Of a DNA stretch of 64,000 nt, positions 51,604-59,834 are shown piece by piece. The DNA comes from CAVXHQ01 sp963789535 (GTDB taxonomy: Bacteria > Pseudomonadota > Alphaproteobacteria > Rhodobacterales > Rhodobacteraceae). The translations under genes and the position numbers were made by a program. How positions within the stretch are numbered: the stretch's first letter is position 1; each line of letters opens with the position of its first letter. The stretch covers positions 1,736,001 through 1,800,000 of the forward strand of contig CAWBKU010000005.1 in the NCBI GenBank assembly GCA_963789535.1. The letters run 5' to 3'. The notes under the pieces were generated by a model. It did not search any database. It worked only from the letters and a program-made list of their open reading frames with translations, and was not told the origin of the DNA.

Positions 51604-51618
51604 GTTCCTTATTTGTTC
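51604..51618 (-). promoter_or_regulatory. LexA (SOS) box of the imuA-imuB-dnaE2 operon
   Basis: GTTC at 51604-51607 and GTTC at 51615-51618 are separated by seven bases (CTTATTT). This is the direct-repeat LexA site known for Alphaproteobacteria (GTTC-N7-GTTC). It lies 21-35 bp upstream of the proposed imuA start, so DNA damage should induce the cassette. The divergent gene at 51774 lies 156 bp away and may be affected as well. Confidence 0.85.
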
Positions 51619-51773
51619 TAGGACGTTCCCCCCCTCGGGTCAAATGCCAAGACACGACGACCGGAACAGGTGCGGGGCTGGAAAACCCTGCCTTGAGATC
51701 ACCCGGCGGCCTGCTACAAAGACCCGGAGCGCCCGGAACGGTGCCATCCAAGCGGCGGGGGACGGGCAGGGAC

Positions 51774-52751
51774 ATGATCGGTGCGGCGATCAGATCGCTC
51801 GGGCGACGCCACATCGACCTGACGCTCGCCTCGGGGCGCGACCACGTGGTGCGCATCGTCGAGCGGCCGGGGCTGTGGATGACGGATGCCGAGCTTGCCG
51901 ACCTCTCGTCCCGGCTGCGGCGCATCGCCGCACGCACGCTGGACGAAGGCACGCTGACCTATGGCGTCTTCTCCGGCGACGCCGCGCGGATGCGCGAGAG
52001 CATCGTCACTCTCGTCAGCCGCCGAGACGGATCCGGGGATGGCACCCCCATCGCCTTCAACGCGCTTGCCGTGATGGACATCGACACCGCCCCCGAACCG
52101 ACCGAGGTGCTGCACCTCGGCCTCGTCATGGTCGACCCCGACGAAAGGTCGAAGTCGCTGTCCTGGGTGCTCTATGGCCTGACCTGTTTCCTGATCTTCT
52201 TCCGCCATCAGTTCCGCCCCGTCTGGATCTCGAACGTGACGCAGGTGCCCGCCGTCGTCGGCATGGTAACGACGATGTTCTCGGATATCTGGCCGGCACC
52301 GGCGGGCACCAGCCCGGGTGGCGCGGGACGGCGGACCCTGACGCATGTGCTGCTCGCGCGGCGGATCATGGCGCGGCACCGGCATGTGTTCGGCGTCGGG
52401 CCGGAGGCCGGGTTCGACGAGGTGCGGTTCGTCATCACCGACGCCTATACCGGCGGGTCCGACGACCTCAGGAAGACGTGGGACCAGGCGCCGAAACACC
52501 GCGACGAAAGGTTCAACGCATTCTGCGCCGGGGCGCTCGACTATCGCCGCGGCGACGACCTGATCCAGCTCGGCCGCATGGACCTGCCCGCGATCCGCCG
52601 CTATCTGGCGCGCGACGTGCCGCGCTCGGCGGTGCTCGGCCTCGTGTTCGCGGGCGCCTGGGTGGCGCTGAGCAGGGTCGTGCTACCGGTGGTCTACTGG
52701 CTCGACGCAGGCCGCGACTGGTCGATCCTGCGGCCGTGGAGGCGGGGGTAG
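51774..52751 (+). CDS. GNAT-like protein, first gene of an unassigned four-gene cassette
   Basis: A 325-residue protein starting at 51774 after GGGCAGG. The middle part has strands and the stretch LGLVMVDPDERSKSLSWVLYGLTCFLI, which looks like the acetyl-CoA-binding strand and loop of the GNAT fold, followed by FRPVWISNVTQVPAVVGMV. The remaining C-terminal part is helical, with a hydrophobic SAVLGLVFAGAWVALSRVV near the end that could touch the membrane. The gene is divergent from imuA and followed after 12 bp by the E1-like gene. The substrate is unknown. Confidence 0.55.
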   Translation: MIGAAIRSLGRRHIDLTLASGRDHVVRIVERPGLWMTDAELADLSSRLRRIAARTLDEGTLTYGVFSGDAARMRESIVTLVSRRDGSGDGTPIAFNALAVMDIDTAPEPTEVLHLGLVMVDPDERSKSLSWVLYGLTCFLIFFRHQFRPVWISNVTQVPAVVGMVTTMFSDIWPAPAGTSPGGAGRRTLTHVLLARRIMARHRHVFGVGPEAGFDEVRFVITDAYTGGSDDLRKTWDQAPKHRDERFNAFCAGALDYRRGDDLIQLGRMDLPAIRRYLARDVPRSAVLGLVFAGAWVALSRVVLPVVYWLDAGRDWSILRPWRRG

Positions 52752-52763
52752 GGTGCTGAATCG

Positions 52764-53633
52764 ATGAATTTTTCCTATGACGAAATGGTCAAGCGCAACC
52801 TCGGGTTCGTCACAGGCGACGAGCAGGCGGCGCTCCGTGCCGCGACCATCTTCGTCTGCGGCACCGGCGGCATGGGGGGCGCCTGTCTCGCCTCGCTCGC
52901 GCGGATCGGGATCGGGCGGTTCATCGTCGCCGACATCGACGACTTCGAGGTGTCGAACCTGAACCGCCAGGTGTTCGCGACCACGGCGACCATCGGGCGG
53001 CACAAGGCAGAGGCCTCGCGCGAGGGCGTCCTCCACATCAACCCCGAGGCAGAAGTGCTTGTCTTCAGGGACAATTGGCCTGACCACGTACAGACCTCCG
53101 TGGCGGCGAGCGCGGTGGTGGTGAACGGCACCGACGACCTCGGCGCCTCTCTCCTGCTCTATCGCATGGCGCGGGCCGAGGGGCGGAGCGTGATCGACGC
53201 CTATGCCTCGCCGCTGCCGTCGGTCTATGTCACGGCGCCGGACGATGTGTCACACGAGGAACGCCTGCGCTACCCGACGCTCGGGACCGAGTGGAACCGT
53301 CTGACAGCGGCGCAGCGCAGCGCAGCCTTTCTGGCAGAGGCGGAACATGTGGTGATCCACTCCTCCTCGCGCCACTACATCGACCTCGAGATGGTGGGCG
53401 ACGTGGTTGCGGGGCGGCGCAGCCGGATGTCGTTCGCGCCGATGGTGCTGACGACCGGGCAACTCATGGCCTATGAGGTGGTGAATGCCGTGCTGGGGCG
53501 GCCGCGCGGCGCGGACAATCGCGGCTGGTTCTTCAACCCCTATCGCGCGCGGGTCGAGCGGCCGCGCCCGGCCCCCATCGCGGCGCTGATGCGGCCCTTC
53601 GTGCGGCGCTATCTGAACGGTCTTTCGACATGA
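52764..53633 (+). CDS. E1/ThiF-like adenylyltransferase without catalytic cysteine or zinc site
   Basis: A 289-residue protein with the complete adenylation core: GTGGMGG at residues 33-39, the acidic strand VADIDDFEVSNLNRQVF with the Arg at 68, Lys81 in GRHKAEA and the NGTDD motif at 121-125. The only Cys residues are 32 and 41, both near the nucleotide loop, so there is no crossover Cys and no CxxC zinc knuckle. It would activate a C-terminal carboxylate as an AMP ester. The usual partners (ThiS/MoaD or peptide) are not in the cassette; a MoaD-like protein is encoded 6 kb downstream. The neighbours are a GNAT-like protein and an Acg-type nitroreductase. Confidence 0.85.
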   Translation: MNFSYDEMVKRNLGFVTGDEQAALRAATIFVCGTGGMGGACLASLARIGIGRFIVADIDDFEVSNLNRQVFATTATIGRHKAEASREGVLHINPEAEVLVFRDNWPDHVQTSVAASAVVVNGTDDLGASLLLYRMARAEGRSVIDAYASPLPSVYVTAPDDVSHEERLRYPTLGTEWNRLTAAQRSAAFLAEAEHVVIHSSSRHYIDLEMVGDVVAGRRSRMSFAPMVLTTGQLMAYEVVNAVLGRPRGADNRGWFFNPYRARVERPRPAPIAALMRPFVRRYLNGLST

Positions 53634-53664
53634 GGAGAGCCGCTCAACGCTCTGGTACAGAAGG

Positions 53665-54063
53665 ATGATCGAAAGTGGTCCGATGCTGGCGGACCTCTTT
53701 CTGTCGCTGTCGGCGCTGATCGGCCTCGCCGCGCTGCACCGCGCCATCTCGGCCCGGGGACGGCGCGAGCCGCTGAACCGCCGCTTCATCGGCGGCATCC
53801 GCATCACCATGCTGCTCTTCGCAGGCCGTGCGCTCGAAATCCTCACCGGTTTCGCCGGATTTCGGGTGCTGGTCCTGCTCGCCGCGGCGCTGATCCCGGT
53901 GGCCGTCCTCGTGCTGACCGAGGGGCTTTTGCGCCGTCATGCGCCACGCGGCGTGAAATATGCGGTGGGCGCGGGGGCAATCATCTTCGGCCTTGCGGCC
54001 TTCGTTCCGAGTCGGGGGCCGCGGGGCTGCACCTCTACGGTCTGCTCGCGTTTCAGGTGCTGA
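53665..54063 (+). CDS. Membrane protein, N-terminal part before a frameshift
   Basis: A 132-residue frame with three hydrophobic segments (ADLFLSLSALIGLAALH, ITMLLFAGRALEILTGF, VLVLLAAALIPVAVLVL). The last 15 residues (SRGPRGCTSTVCSRFRC) are unlike the rest and are Cys- and Arg-rich, which marks a frame loss. Reading the next frame from a G5 run at 54014-54018 continues smoothly (AAGLHLYGLLAFQV) into the frame at 54057-54854. So this and the next entry are probably one gene with a one-base loss, a sequencing error, or a -1 frameshift. Confidence 0.6.
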   Translation: MIESGPMLADLFLSLSALIGLAALHRAISARGRREPLNRRFIGGIRITMLLFAGRALEILTGFAGFRVLVLLAAALIPVAVLVLTEGLLRRHAPRGVKYAVGAGAIIFGLAAFVPSRGPRGCTSTVCSRFRC

Positions 54064-54854
54064 CGCTGACCGCCTGCGGCTGGCTGGTGCTGAGCCGTGA
54101 CAAGGCCTCGCTCTCGGTGCCCGAGAATCGCGCGGTCGAGCGGCTCGGCTTGTCGCTCCTGATGCTCATCCCCTTGGCGGCGGTCGATTTTCTCACCATC
54201 CGCCTCGGCGTGCCGGTGCAGGCCTCGCCGCTGGCCGTCCTCTTCCTGTGCTGGCTCGCCATCGGGCTCGGGCGGAGCGAGGCGCGGCACCGCGCCACGA
54301 TCCTGTCGTTTGCCGCCGTCCTCGTCGCGGCACTGGCGGCGACGATCTTCGTCGGGATCATCTGGCGGTTCGACCGCGACGCTTTCCTCGTCGCAGGTGC
54401 CATGATCCTTGCCGCGGGCGCCGTCGGCGCCGTGGTGAACGAAGCGCGCGGGCAGGCGGATGAAGCGCAGAGCCTGTCGCTGCTGCGCCATCTGGCCGGG
54501 GCCGACGGCGACGCGATCGCCTTTCTGCGCAGGCTGCAATCGCATCCGGCGGTGCAGGGGGCGGTCGAGATCGGGAACGAGATCACCGCCGACCTCGACG
54601 CGGACGTCCTCGCGCGCCTCTTTGCCGAACATCCGGTATTGCGCCGCGCCGATCCGCGCCCCGAGGGCGAGGCGGGCGACCATGCCGCACACCTCTTCGC
54701 GCGCTATGGCGCGAGCCATATCCTCTGGGTTTCAGGCACGCCGTTGCAGCTCGTGGCGCTGTCGATGCCCTCGGTCGCGGCGGCCTCGTCGACCGAACTC
54801 GAACTGGCGGCGGTGCAGCGGGTCGCGGCCCTGCTGGCGAGGGGGACGACATGA
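54057..54854 (+). CDS. Membrane protein, C-terminal part after the frameshift
   Basis: A 265-residue frame beginning at a GTG (54057) but open further upstream to the G-run. It holds several membrane segments (LGLSLLMLIPLAAVDFL, SPLAVLFLCWLAIGL, ILSFAAVLVAALAATIFVGIIW, FLVAGAMILAAGAVGAVV) and then a soluble acidic domain of about 110 residues. The stop overlaps the nitroreductase start by ATGA. Joined with the preceding frame it gives a membrane protein of about 400 residues with a cytoplasmic or periplasmic tail. The family is not recognised. Confidence 0.6.
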   Translation: MLTLTACGWLVLSRDKASLSVPENRAVERLGLSLLMLIPLAAVDFLTIRLGVPVQASPLAVLFLCWLAIGLGRSEARHRATILSFAAVLVAALAATIFVGIIWRFDRDAFLVAGAMILAAGAVGAVVNEARGQADEAQSLSLLRHLAGADGDAIAFLRRLQSHPAVQGAVEIGNEITADLDADVLARLFAEHPVLRRADPRPEGEAGDHAAHLFARYGASHILWVSGTPLQLVALSMPSVAAASSTELELAAVQRVAALLARGTT

Positions 54855-55816
54855 CCGAGGGTGAATTTCGAACCATCGTCGAGCGGGCGCGCCTGGCACC
54901 GTCGGTCCACAACACACAGCCAGCGCGCTGGCGGCTGCATGGTGACACCATTGAAATCCTTCTGGATAGTTCGGTGGCCCTTGCGGTCGGCGACCCGGAT
55001 CACCGGGATGCCCTGCTGTCGGTCGGCGCCGCCATCGAGGCGACGTTTCTTGCACTTTTGGAACATGGCTGGACGGCAGAGGCCGTCCGGGCCAATCCGG
55101 CCGCGACAGACGGCCTGCGATCGGTGGCAACGCTGTCGCTGACGCGCGGCGGCGAGCCGGACGCGCTTGCCGCGCAGCTCGACCGGCGGTTCACCCATCG
55201 CGGTCCCTGCGACGCCGGGCCGCACCCGCTTGTCGGCTGGACCCGCTCCGACGCCGTGCTGGTCACGGACCGGACACGGATCGCCGATCTCGCGCGGCTG
55301 AACGACGCAGTCAGCCTGAGGATCATGGCCCATCGACCGTTCCGCCGCGAACTCCTCCACTGGATGCGCCTCTCTCCGCGCCACCCCCGCTATGCCCTCG
55401 ACGGGATGAGCCGCGCGGCGCTGCGGATGAGCCCCGGGATCGCGTTCGGCGCGCGGCTGACACTGGGGCCGCTCTGGGGCCTGTGCCACGCGCTCGGCCT
55501 GACGCGGGGCATGACGGCCGAGGCGGATGCGACCAATTCCGCTGCCGTCGTCGCCTGTTTTCACAGGCCCCGGGAGGAAGATCCGGTCATGTCGGGCCGC
55601 GCCTATCTGCGGATGTGGCTCGAGGCGACATCGCTCGGGATGGCGGGCTGGCCGATGGCGGCGCTGGCCGACGATGCGGACAGCAATGCCGAGGTGTGTC
55701 GGCTGGTCGGGATCGGCGCGGACCGGCGGCTGGTGCAGGTGATCCGGTTCGGCCCGACCACGGCACCGATGCCGCCCCGGGCGCGGCGTCCGCTGCGAGA
55801 GCTGATCGTCGCCTGA
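54851..55816 (+). CDS. Acg-type FMN nitroreductase family protein
   Basis: A 321-residue protein with the Acg/Rv3131-like pattern: ARLAPSVHNTQPARWRL near the N-terminus (FMN contact), then DPDHRDALLSVGAAIE, RFTHRGP at the middle, and AYLRMWLEATSLGMAGWPMAAL toward the C-terminus. Proteins of this group resemble nitroreductases but their reaction is generally unknown; some appear only to bind FMN. It is coupled by ATGA to the membrane protein and is the last gene of the E1-like cassette. A redox step on the cassette's product is an inference. Confidence 0.8.
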   Translation: MTEGEFRTIVERARLAPSVHNTQPARWRLHGDTIEILLDSSVALAVGDPDHRDALLSVGAAIEATFLALLEHGWTAEAVRANPAATDGLRSVATLSLTRGGEPDALAAQLDRRFTHRGPCDAGPHPLVGWTRSDAVLVTDRTRIADLARLNDAVSLRIMAHRPFRRELLHWMRLSPRHPRYALDGMSRAALRMSPGIAFGARLTLGPLWGLCHALGLTRGMTAEADATNSAAVVACFHRPREEDPVMSGRAYLRMWLEATSLGMAGWPMAALADDADSNAEVCRLVGIGADRRLVQVIRFGPTTAPMPPRARRPLRELIVA

Positions 55817-55890
55817 GGGGCGCGGGCCGGTCTTGCGAAGGGTCGGCGGCGGTGACACAACTGACGGGCAATCATTCTCGTGAGGCGATC

Positions 55891-56754
55891 ATGCGGTTTC
55901 TGGCGGCGCGGACGATAGAAGAGGCGGTCGAGGCGTTGGCGACGGCCGAGGGGCTGACCCGCGTGCTCGCGGGCGGCACCGATGTTCTGGTGCAATTGAA
56001 ATCGGGGCTGGTCGAGCCCGAGGTCGTCGTCGACATCAAGCGGCTGCCGGGGATGCGCGACATCGTCGCCGAGGACGGCGGGTTCCGCATCGGGGCGGGT
56101 GTATCGGGCGCCCAACTGGGCGACCACGCGGCGTTCTGCGCGATGTGGCCGGGCGTCGCCGAGGCGCATCAGCTCATCGGCTCGACGCAGGTGCAGGGCC
56201 GCGCGACGATGTCGGGCAACCTGTGCAACGGCTCGCCCGCCGCCGATTCGGTGCCCGCGCTGGTCGCGGCGGATGCCGTCGCGCGCATCGCGGGGCCGGA
56301 GGGCACGCGCGACGTGGCCGTGGCCGAGGTACCCAAAGGGCCGGGCAAGACCACGCTGGGCCGGGGCGAGATCGTGACCTCGCTGTTCCTGCCCGCGCGG
56401 CCCGCCCGCGCGTCCGACGCCTACCTGCGGTTCATTCCGCGCACCGAGATGGACATCGCCGTGGCCTCCGCCGGGGTGTCGCTGTCGCTGAATGCCGACG
56501 GCAGCATCGCCACTGCGCGGGTCGCCCTCGGGGCCGTGGCGCCGACGGTTCTGTTCGCCAGGGACGCGAGCGAAGCGCTGATCGGCAAGACACTGGACGA
56601 GGCGACGCTCGCCGCCCTCGCCGCCGCCTGCGAGGCGCTCTGTGCGCCCATCGACGACAAGCGCGGGACCGTCGCGTTCCGCACCCGAACGGCGGGCACG
56701 CTGGCGCGGCGCGCGGCCGTGATCGCCCATACCCGGGCCGGAGGAACGTCATGA
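55891..56754 (+). CDS. Molybdenum hydroxylase, FAD-binding subunit (CoxM/XdhB type)
   Basis: A 287-residue protein of the FAD_binding_5 family. ARVLAGGTDVLVQLKSGLV (VLAGGTDV at residues 25-32) is the first FAD-pyrophosphate loop; HQLIGSTQVQGRATMSGNLCNGSPAADSVPAL is the second FAD motif. The C-terminal CO_deh_flav_C part has RTEMDIAVASAGVSL. It passes electrons between the FeS clusters and the acceptor. The start at 55891 was chosen because the family begins there. The stop overlaps the FeS subunit gene by ATGA. Confidence 0.92.
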   Translation: MRFLAARTIEEAVEALATAEGLTRVLAGGTDVLVQLKSGLVEPEVVVDIKRLPGMRDIVAEDGGFRIGAGVSGAQLGDHAAFCAMWPGVAEAHQLIGSTQVQGRATMSGNLCNGSPAADSVPALVAADAVARIAGPEGTRDVAVAEVPKGPGKTTLGRGEIVTSLFLPARPARASDAYLRFIPRTEMDIAVASAGVSLSLNADGSIATARVALGAVAPTVLFARDASEALIGKTLDEATLAALAAACEALCAPIDDKRGTVAFRTRTAGTLARRAAVIAHTRAGGTS

Positions 56755-57233
56755 AGACCCATCCCGTCTCCGCCACCGTCAACGGCGATCCCGTCGAGTT
56801 CCTCTGCGCCCCCGACGAGACCCTGCTCGACGCGCTGCGCGACCGGCTGCGCCTGACCGGCGCCAAGGAGGGCTGCGGCACCGGCGACTGCGGCGCGTGC
56901 TCGGTGATGCTCGACGACCGAATGGTCTGTTCCTGCCTCGTCCTTGCCGCCGAGGCCGAGGGCGGTCGGATCGAGACGATCGAGGGCATGGCCGACGGCG
57001 AGCACCTGCACCCCTTGCAGCGCGCGTTCCTCGACCACGCGGCGCTTCAGTGCGGCATCTGCACCCCGGGCATCCTCGTCGCCGCCAAGGCGCTGCTGGC
57101 GCGCGAGCCCGACCCCACGGACGAGCAGGTCCGCTACTGGCTGGCGGGCAACCTGTGCCGCTGTACCGGCTACGACAAGATCATCCGCGCGGTGCAGATC
57201 GCCGCCAGGGAAATGCGACAGGAGAGGGTCTGA
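56751..57233 (+). CDS. Molybdenum hydroxylase, [2Fe-2S] subunit (CoxS type)
   Basis: A 160-residue protein. The plant-type ferredoxin cluster ligands are in EGCGTGDCGACSV and the later Cys, and the second cluster in LQCGICTPG with NLCRCTGY. TLLDALRDRLRLTGAKEG precedes the first. All eight ligands are present. It relays electrons from molybdopterin to FAD. The ATG overlaps the FAD subunit stop. The protein is of normal family length. Confidence 0.95.
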   Translation: MKTHPVSATVNGDPVEFLCAPDETLLDALRDRLRLTGAKEGCGTGDCGACSVMLDDRMVCSCLVLAAEAEGGRIETIEGMADGEHLHPLQRAFLDHAALQCGICTPGILVAAKALLAREPDPTDEQVRYWLAGNLCRCTGYDKIIRAVQIAAREMRQERV

Positions 57234-57234
57234 C

Positions 57235-59496
57235 ATGGCACCGAAGGACAGCGTTCCGACCGAATACGCCCCCCGCGAGTTCAAGCAGGTCGGCACCCGC
57301 CCGCGCCGCCCGGATGGCGTCGACAAGGTGACGGGCCGCGCGCTCTATGGCGCCGACGTCACAGCACCCGGCATGCTCACGGGCCGCATCCTGCGCAGCC
57401 CGCATGCCCATGCGCGGATCGTGTCGATCGACACCGCGAAGGCCGCGGCATTGCCGGGCGTGAAGGCCGTCGTCACCAGTGCCGATTTCGGCGTGCCCGA
57501 GGATGCGTTCCTGCGCGACGTGCAGGACAACTGCATCGCGCGGGGAAAGGTGCTCTATGACGGCCACGCGGTCGCCGCGGTGGCCGCGGTCGATGCCGCG
57601 ACGGCGCGCGCGGCGCTCAAGCTGATCGAGGTCAGATACGAAAAGCTGCCGCATGTGACCGATGTCGACCGCGCGATGGCGCCGGATGCGCCCGTGGTCC
57701 TCGACGGCCGCGCCCTCGAGAACGTGCCTGCGGGCATGTCGGCCAACGTGACCATGCATTGCGAATTCGGGCATGGCGACATGGAGGCGGGGTTCGCCAT
57801 GGCGGACCATATCCTCGAGCGCAGCTTTACCACCGCCGCCACGCATCAGGGCTATATCGAGCCGAACGCCTGCCTTGCGTCGTTCACGTCCGACGGCAAG
57901 GCCGAGCTATGGTTGTGCACCCAGGGACAGTTCTACACGCGCTCGCTCTGCGCCGAGATCCTCCAGATGGAAGCGAGCCAGTTGCGCGTCATCGCCTCCG
58001 AGATCGGCGGCGGGTTCGGCGGCAAGACGAGTGTCTTTTCCGAGCCGGTGGCGCTCATGCTGGCGAAGAAGTCGGGCAAGCCCGTCAAGGTCGTGCTGAC
58101 CCGCGACGAGATCTTCAAGGCGACGGGGCCGACCGTGTCCTCCTCGATGGACGTGAAGATCGGAATGACCAAGGACGGACGCATCACCGCCGCCGAAACG
58201 ACGCTGCGCTATTCGGGCGGCGCCTTTCCGAACGGCACCGTCGAGTTCGGCGCGCAGGCGGCCTTTGCCGCCTATGATCTTGCCGCCGTGCGCAGCTATG
58301 GCTGGAACGTGCTGACCAACCGCCCGCGCGAGATACCTTACCGCGCGCCGGGCGCGCCGATGGCGATCTATGCGGTGGAATCGGTGGTCGACGAAATGTG
58401 CCAGCAACTCGGTCTCGACCCCCTCGACGTGCGATTGCTGAACGCGGCGCGCGAGGGCACGAAATCCTCCTACGGGCCGACGTTTCCCGCCATCGGCCTG
58501 GTCGCCACGCTCGAGGCTGCCAAGGCGCATCCGCATTATTCGGCGCCGCTGGAGGAGGGGCAGGGCAGGGGTATTTCCTGCGGCTTCTGGTTCAACTTCG
58601 GCGGCAACACCTGCGTCTCGCTGAACGTGAACACCGACGGCACCGTCGGCATCGTCGAGGGCAACCCCGACATCGGCGGCAGCCGCGCCGCGATCAGCCT
58701 GATGGCGGCAGAGGAACTCGGCATCGACTATGGTCAGGTGCGCACGATCATCGCCGACACGGCCTCGCTCGGCTATAACGACGTGACCGATGGCAGCCGC
58801 GTGACGTTTGCGGTGGGCCTCGCCACGATCAAGGCGGCGCGCGACGCCAAGGCGAAGATGTGCGCGCGCGCGGCGAAGATATGGGGCATCGACGCGGATG
58901 CCGTCGAATGGGTGGACGGTGCGGCACAGCCCGCCGGGCCGAACGCGGGCAAGCATCCCCCGATGACCCTGGCCGAGATCGCCGCCGTTTCTGCCCAGAC
59001 AGGGGGGCCGATCGCGGGCCACTACGAGGTGAACGCCGACGGCGCGGGCGTCTCGTTCGGCGTGCACATCTGCGACATCGCGGTCGATCCCGAGACGGGG
59101 GCGACCAAGGTGCTGCGCTATACCGTCCTTCAGGATGCGGGCAAGGCGATCCACCCCGATTACGTCGAGGGCCAGATGCAGGGCGGGGCGGTGCAGGGCA
59201 TCGGCTGGGCGCTGAACGAGGAATATATCTACGGAGAGGACGGGCGGTTGCAGAACGCAGGCTTCCTCGACTACCGCGTCCCCGTCGCGTCCGACCTGCC
59301 CTATATCGACACGGTGATCCTCGAGATCCCCAATCCCGGCCACCCCTACGGCGTGCGCGGCGTCGGCGAGACGCCGATCGTGCCGCCGCTGGCCGCCGTG
59401 GCCAACGCCGTCAGCCGGGCGGCAGGCGTCCGGATGCGGTCGCTGCCGATGTCGCCGCCACGTATTCTCGCGGCACTCGAGGCCAACCGGGGCTGA
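57235..59496 (+). CDS. Molybdenum hydroxylase, molybdopterin-binding large subunit
   Basis: A 753-residue protein with the aldehyde oxidase/xanthine dehydrogenase fold. VTGRALYGADVTAPGMLTGRILRSPHAHARI is the N-terminal family text. ASEIGGGFGGKTSVFSEP binds the cofactor. The conserved catalytic Glu is in GVRGVGETPIVPP near the C-terminus. The active-site loop reads YRAPGAPM and lacks the AYRCSFR loop of carbon monoxide dehydrogenase, so the substrate is more likely an aldehyde or a heterocycle than CO. The stop overlaps the MoaD-like gene by TGATG. Substrate unknown. Confidence 0.93.
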   Translation: MAPKDSVPTEYAPREFKQVGTRPRRPDGVDKVTGRALYGADVTAPGMLTGRILRSPHAHARIVSIDTAKAAALPGVKAVVTSADFGVPEDAFLRDVQDNCIARGKVLYDGHAVAAVAAVDAATARAALKLIEVRYEKLPHVTDVDRAMAPDAPVVLDGRALENVPAGMSANVTMHCEFGHGDMEAGFAMADHILERSFTTAATHQGYIEPNACLASFTSDGKAELWLCTQGQFYTRSLCAEILQMEASQLRVIASEIGGGFGGKTSVFSEPVALMLAKKSGKPVKVVLTRDEIFKATGPTVSSSMDVKIGMTKDGRITAAETTLRYSGGAFPNGTVEFGAQAAFAAYDLAAVRSYGWNVLTNRPREIPYRAPGAPMAIYAVESVVDEMCQQLGLDPLDVRLLNAAREGTKSSYGPTFPAIGLVATLEAAKAHPHYSAPLEEGQGRGISCGFWFNFGGNTCVSLNVNTDGTVGIVEGNPDIGGSRAAISLMAAEELGIDYGQVRTIIADTASLGYNDVTDGSRVTFAVGLATIKAARDAKAKMCARAAKIWGIDADAVEWVDGAAQPAGPNAGKHPPMTLAEIAAVSAQTGGPIAGHYEVNADGAGVSFGVHICDIAVDPETGATKVLRYTVLQDAGKAIHPDYVEGQMQGGAVQGIGWALNEEYIYGEDGRLQNAGFLDYRVPVASDLPYIDTVILEIPNPGHPYGVRGVGETPIVPPLAAVANAVSRAAGVRMRSLPMSPPRILAALEANRG

Positions 59497-59741
59497 TGCC
59501 GAAGGTCCAACTCTGGGGCACATTGCGACAGGCCGCCGACGGACGGTCCATCGTCGAGGTCGAGGGGCGGACCTTCAAGGAACTGCTCGACAACCTCGCG
59601 GCACGCCACCCGGGCCTCGCGCCGCAGATCGCGCGGGGCGTTTCGCTGGCCCTTGACGGCGTGATCTACCGCGAGGCCTGGTTCACGCCGATTCCGCCGG
59701 ACAGCGAAGTGGTGCTGATGCCCTATATGACCGGCGGATAG
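59496..59741 (+). CDS. MoaD/ThiS-type ubiquitin-like sulfur carrier
   Basis: An 81-residue beta-grasp protein (VQLWGTLRQAADGRSIVEVEGRTFKELLDNLAARHPGLA) ending in the exact MoaD-type tail with a final Gly-Gly (YMTGG). The C-terminal Gly would be adenylated by an E1-type enzyme and thiocarboxylated to deliver sulfur. It is coupled to the large subunit of the molybdoenzyme, so a role in molybdopterin supply for this enzyme is likely. No MoaE or MoeB lies nearby; the E1-like protein at 52764 lies 6 kb upstream. Confidence 0.85.
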   Translation: MPKVQLWGTLRQAADGRSIVEVEGRTFKELLDNLAARHPGLAPQIARGVSLALDGVIYREAWFTPIPPDSEVVLMPYMTGG

Positions 59742-59834
59742 CGGCGCGGGGCGCTCGATGAAACTCTTTGGCCGCCGCGGTGTTGTCCCGTCGAGATGCG
59801 CGCCGACCGGCGCGTCGAATGAACGGAGACCGCC

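Noticed and set aside
55891..59496. Aerobic carbon monoxide dehydrogenase
   Set aside because: The large subunit lacks the AYRCSFR active-site loop and no cox accessory genes follow; only the broader molybdenum hydroxylase family is supported.
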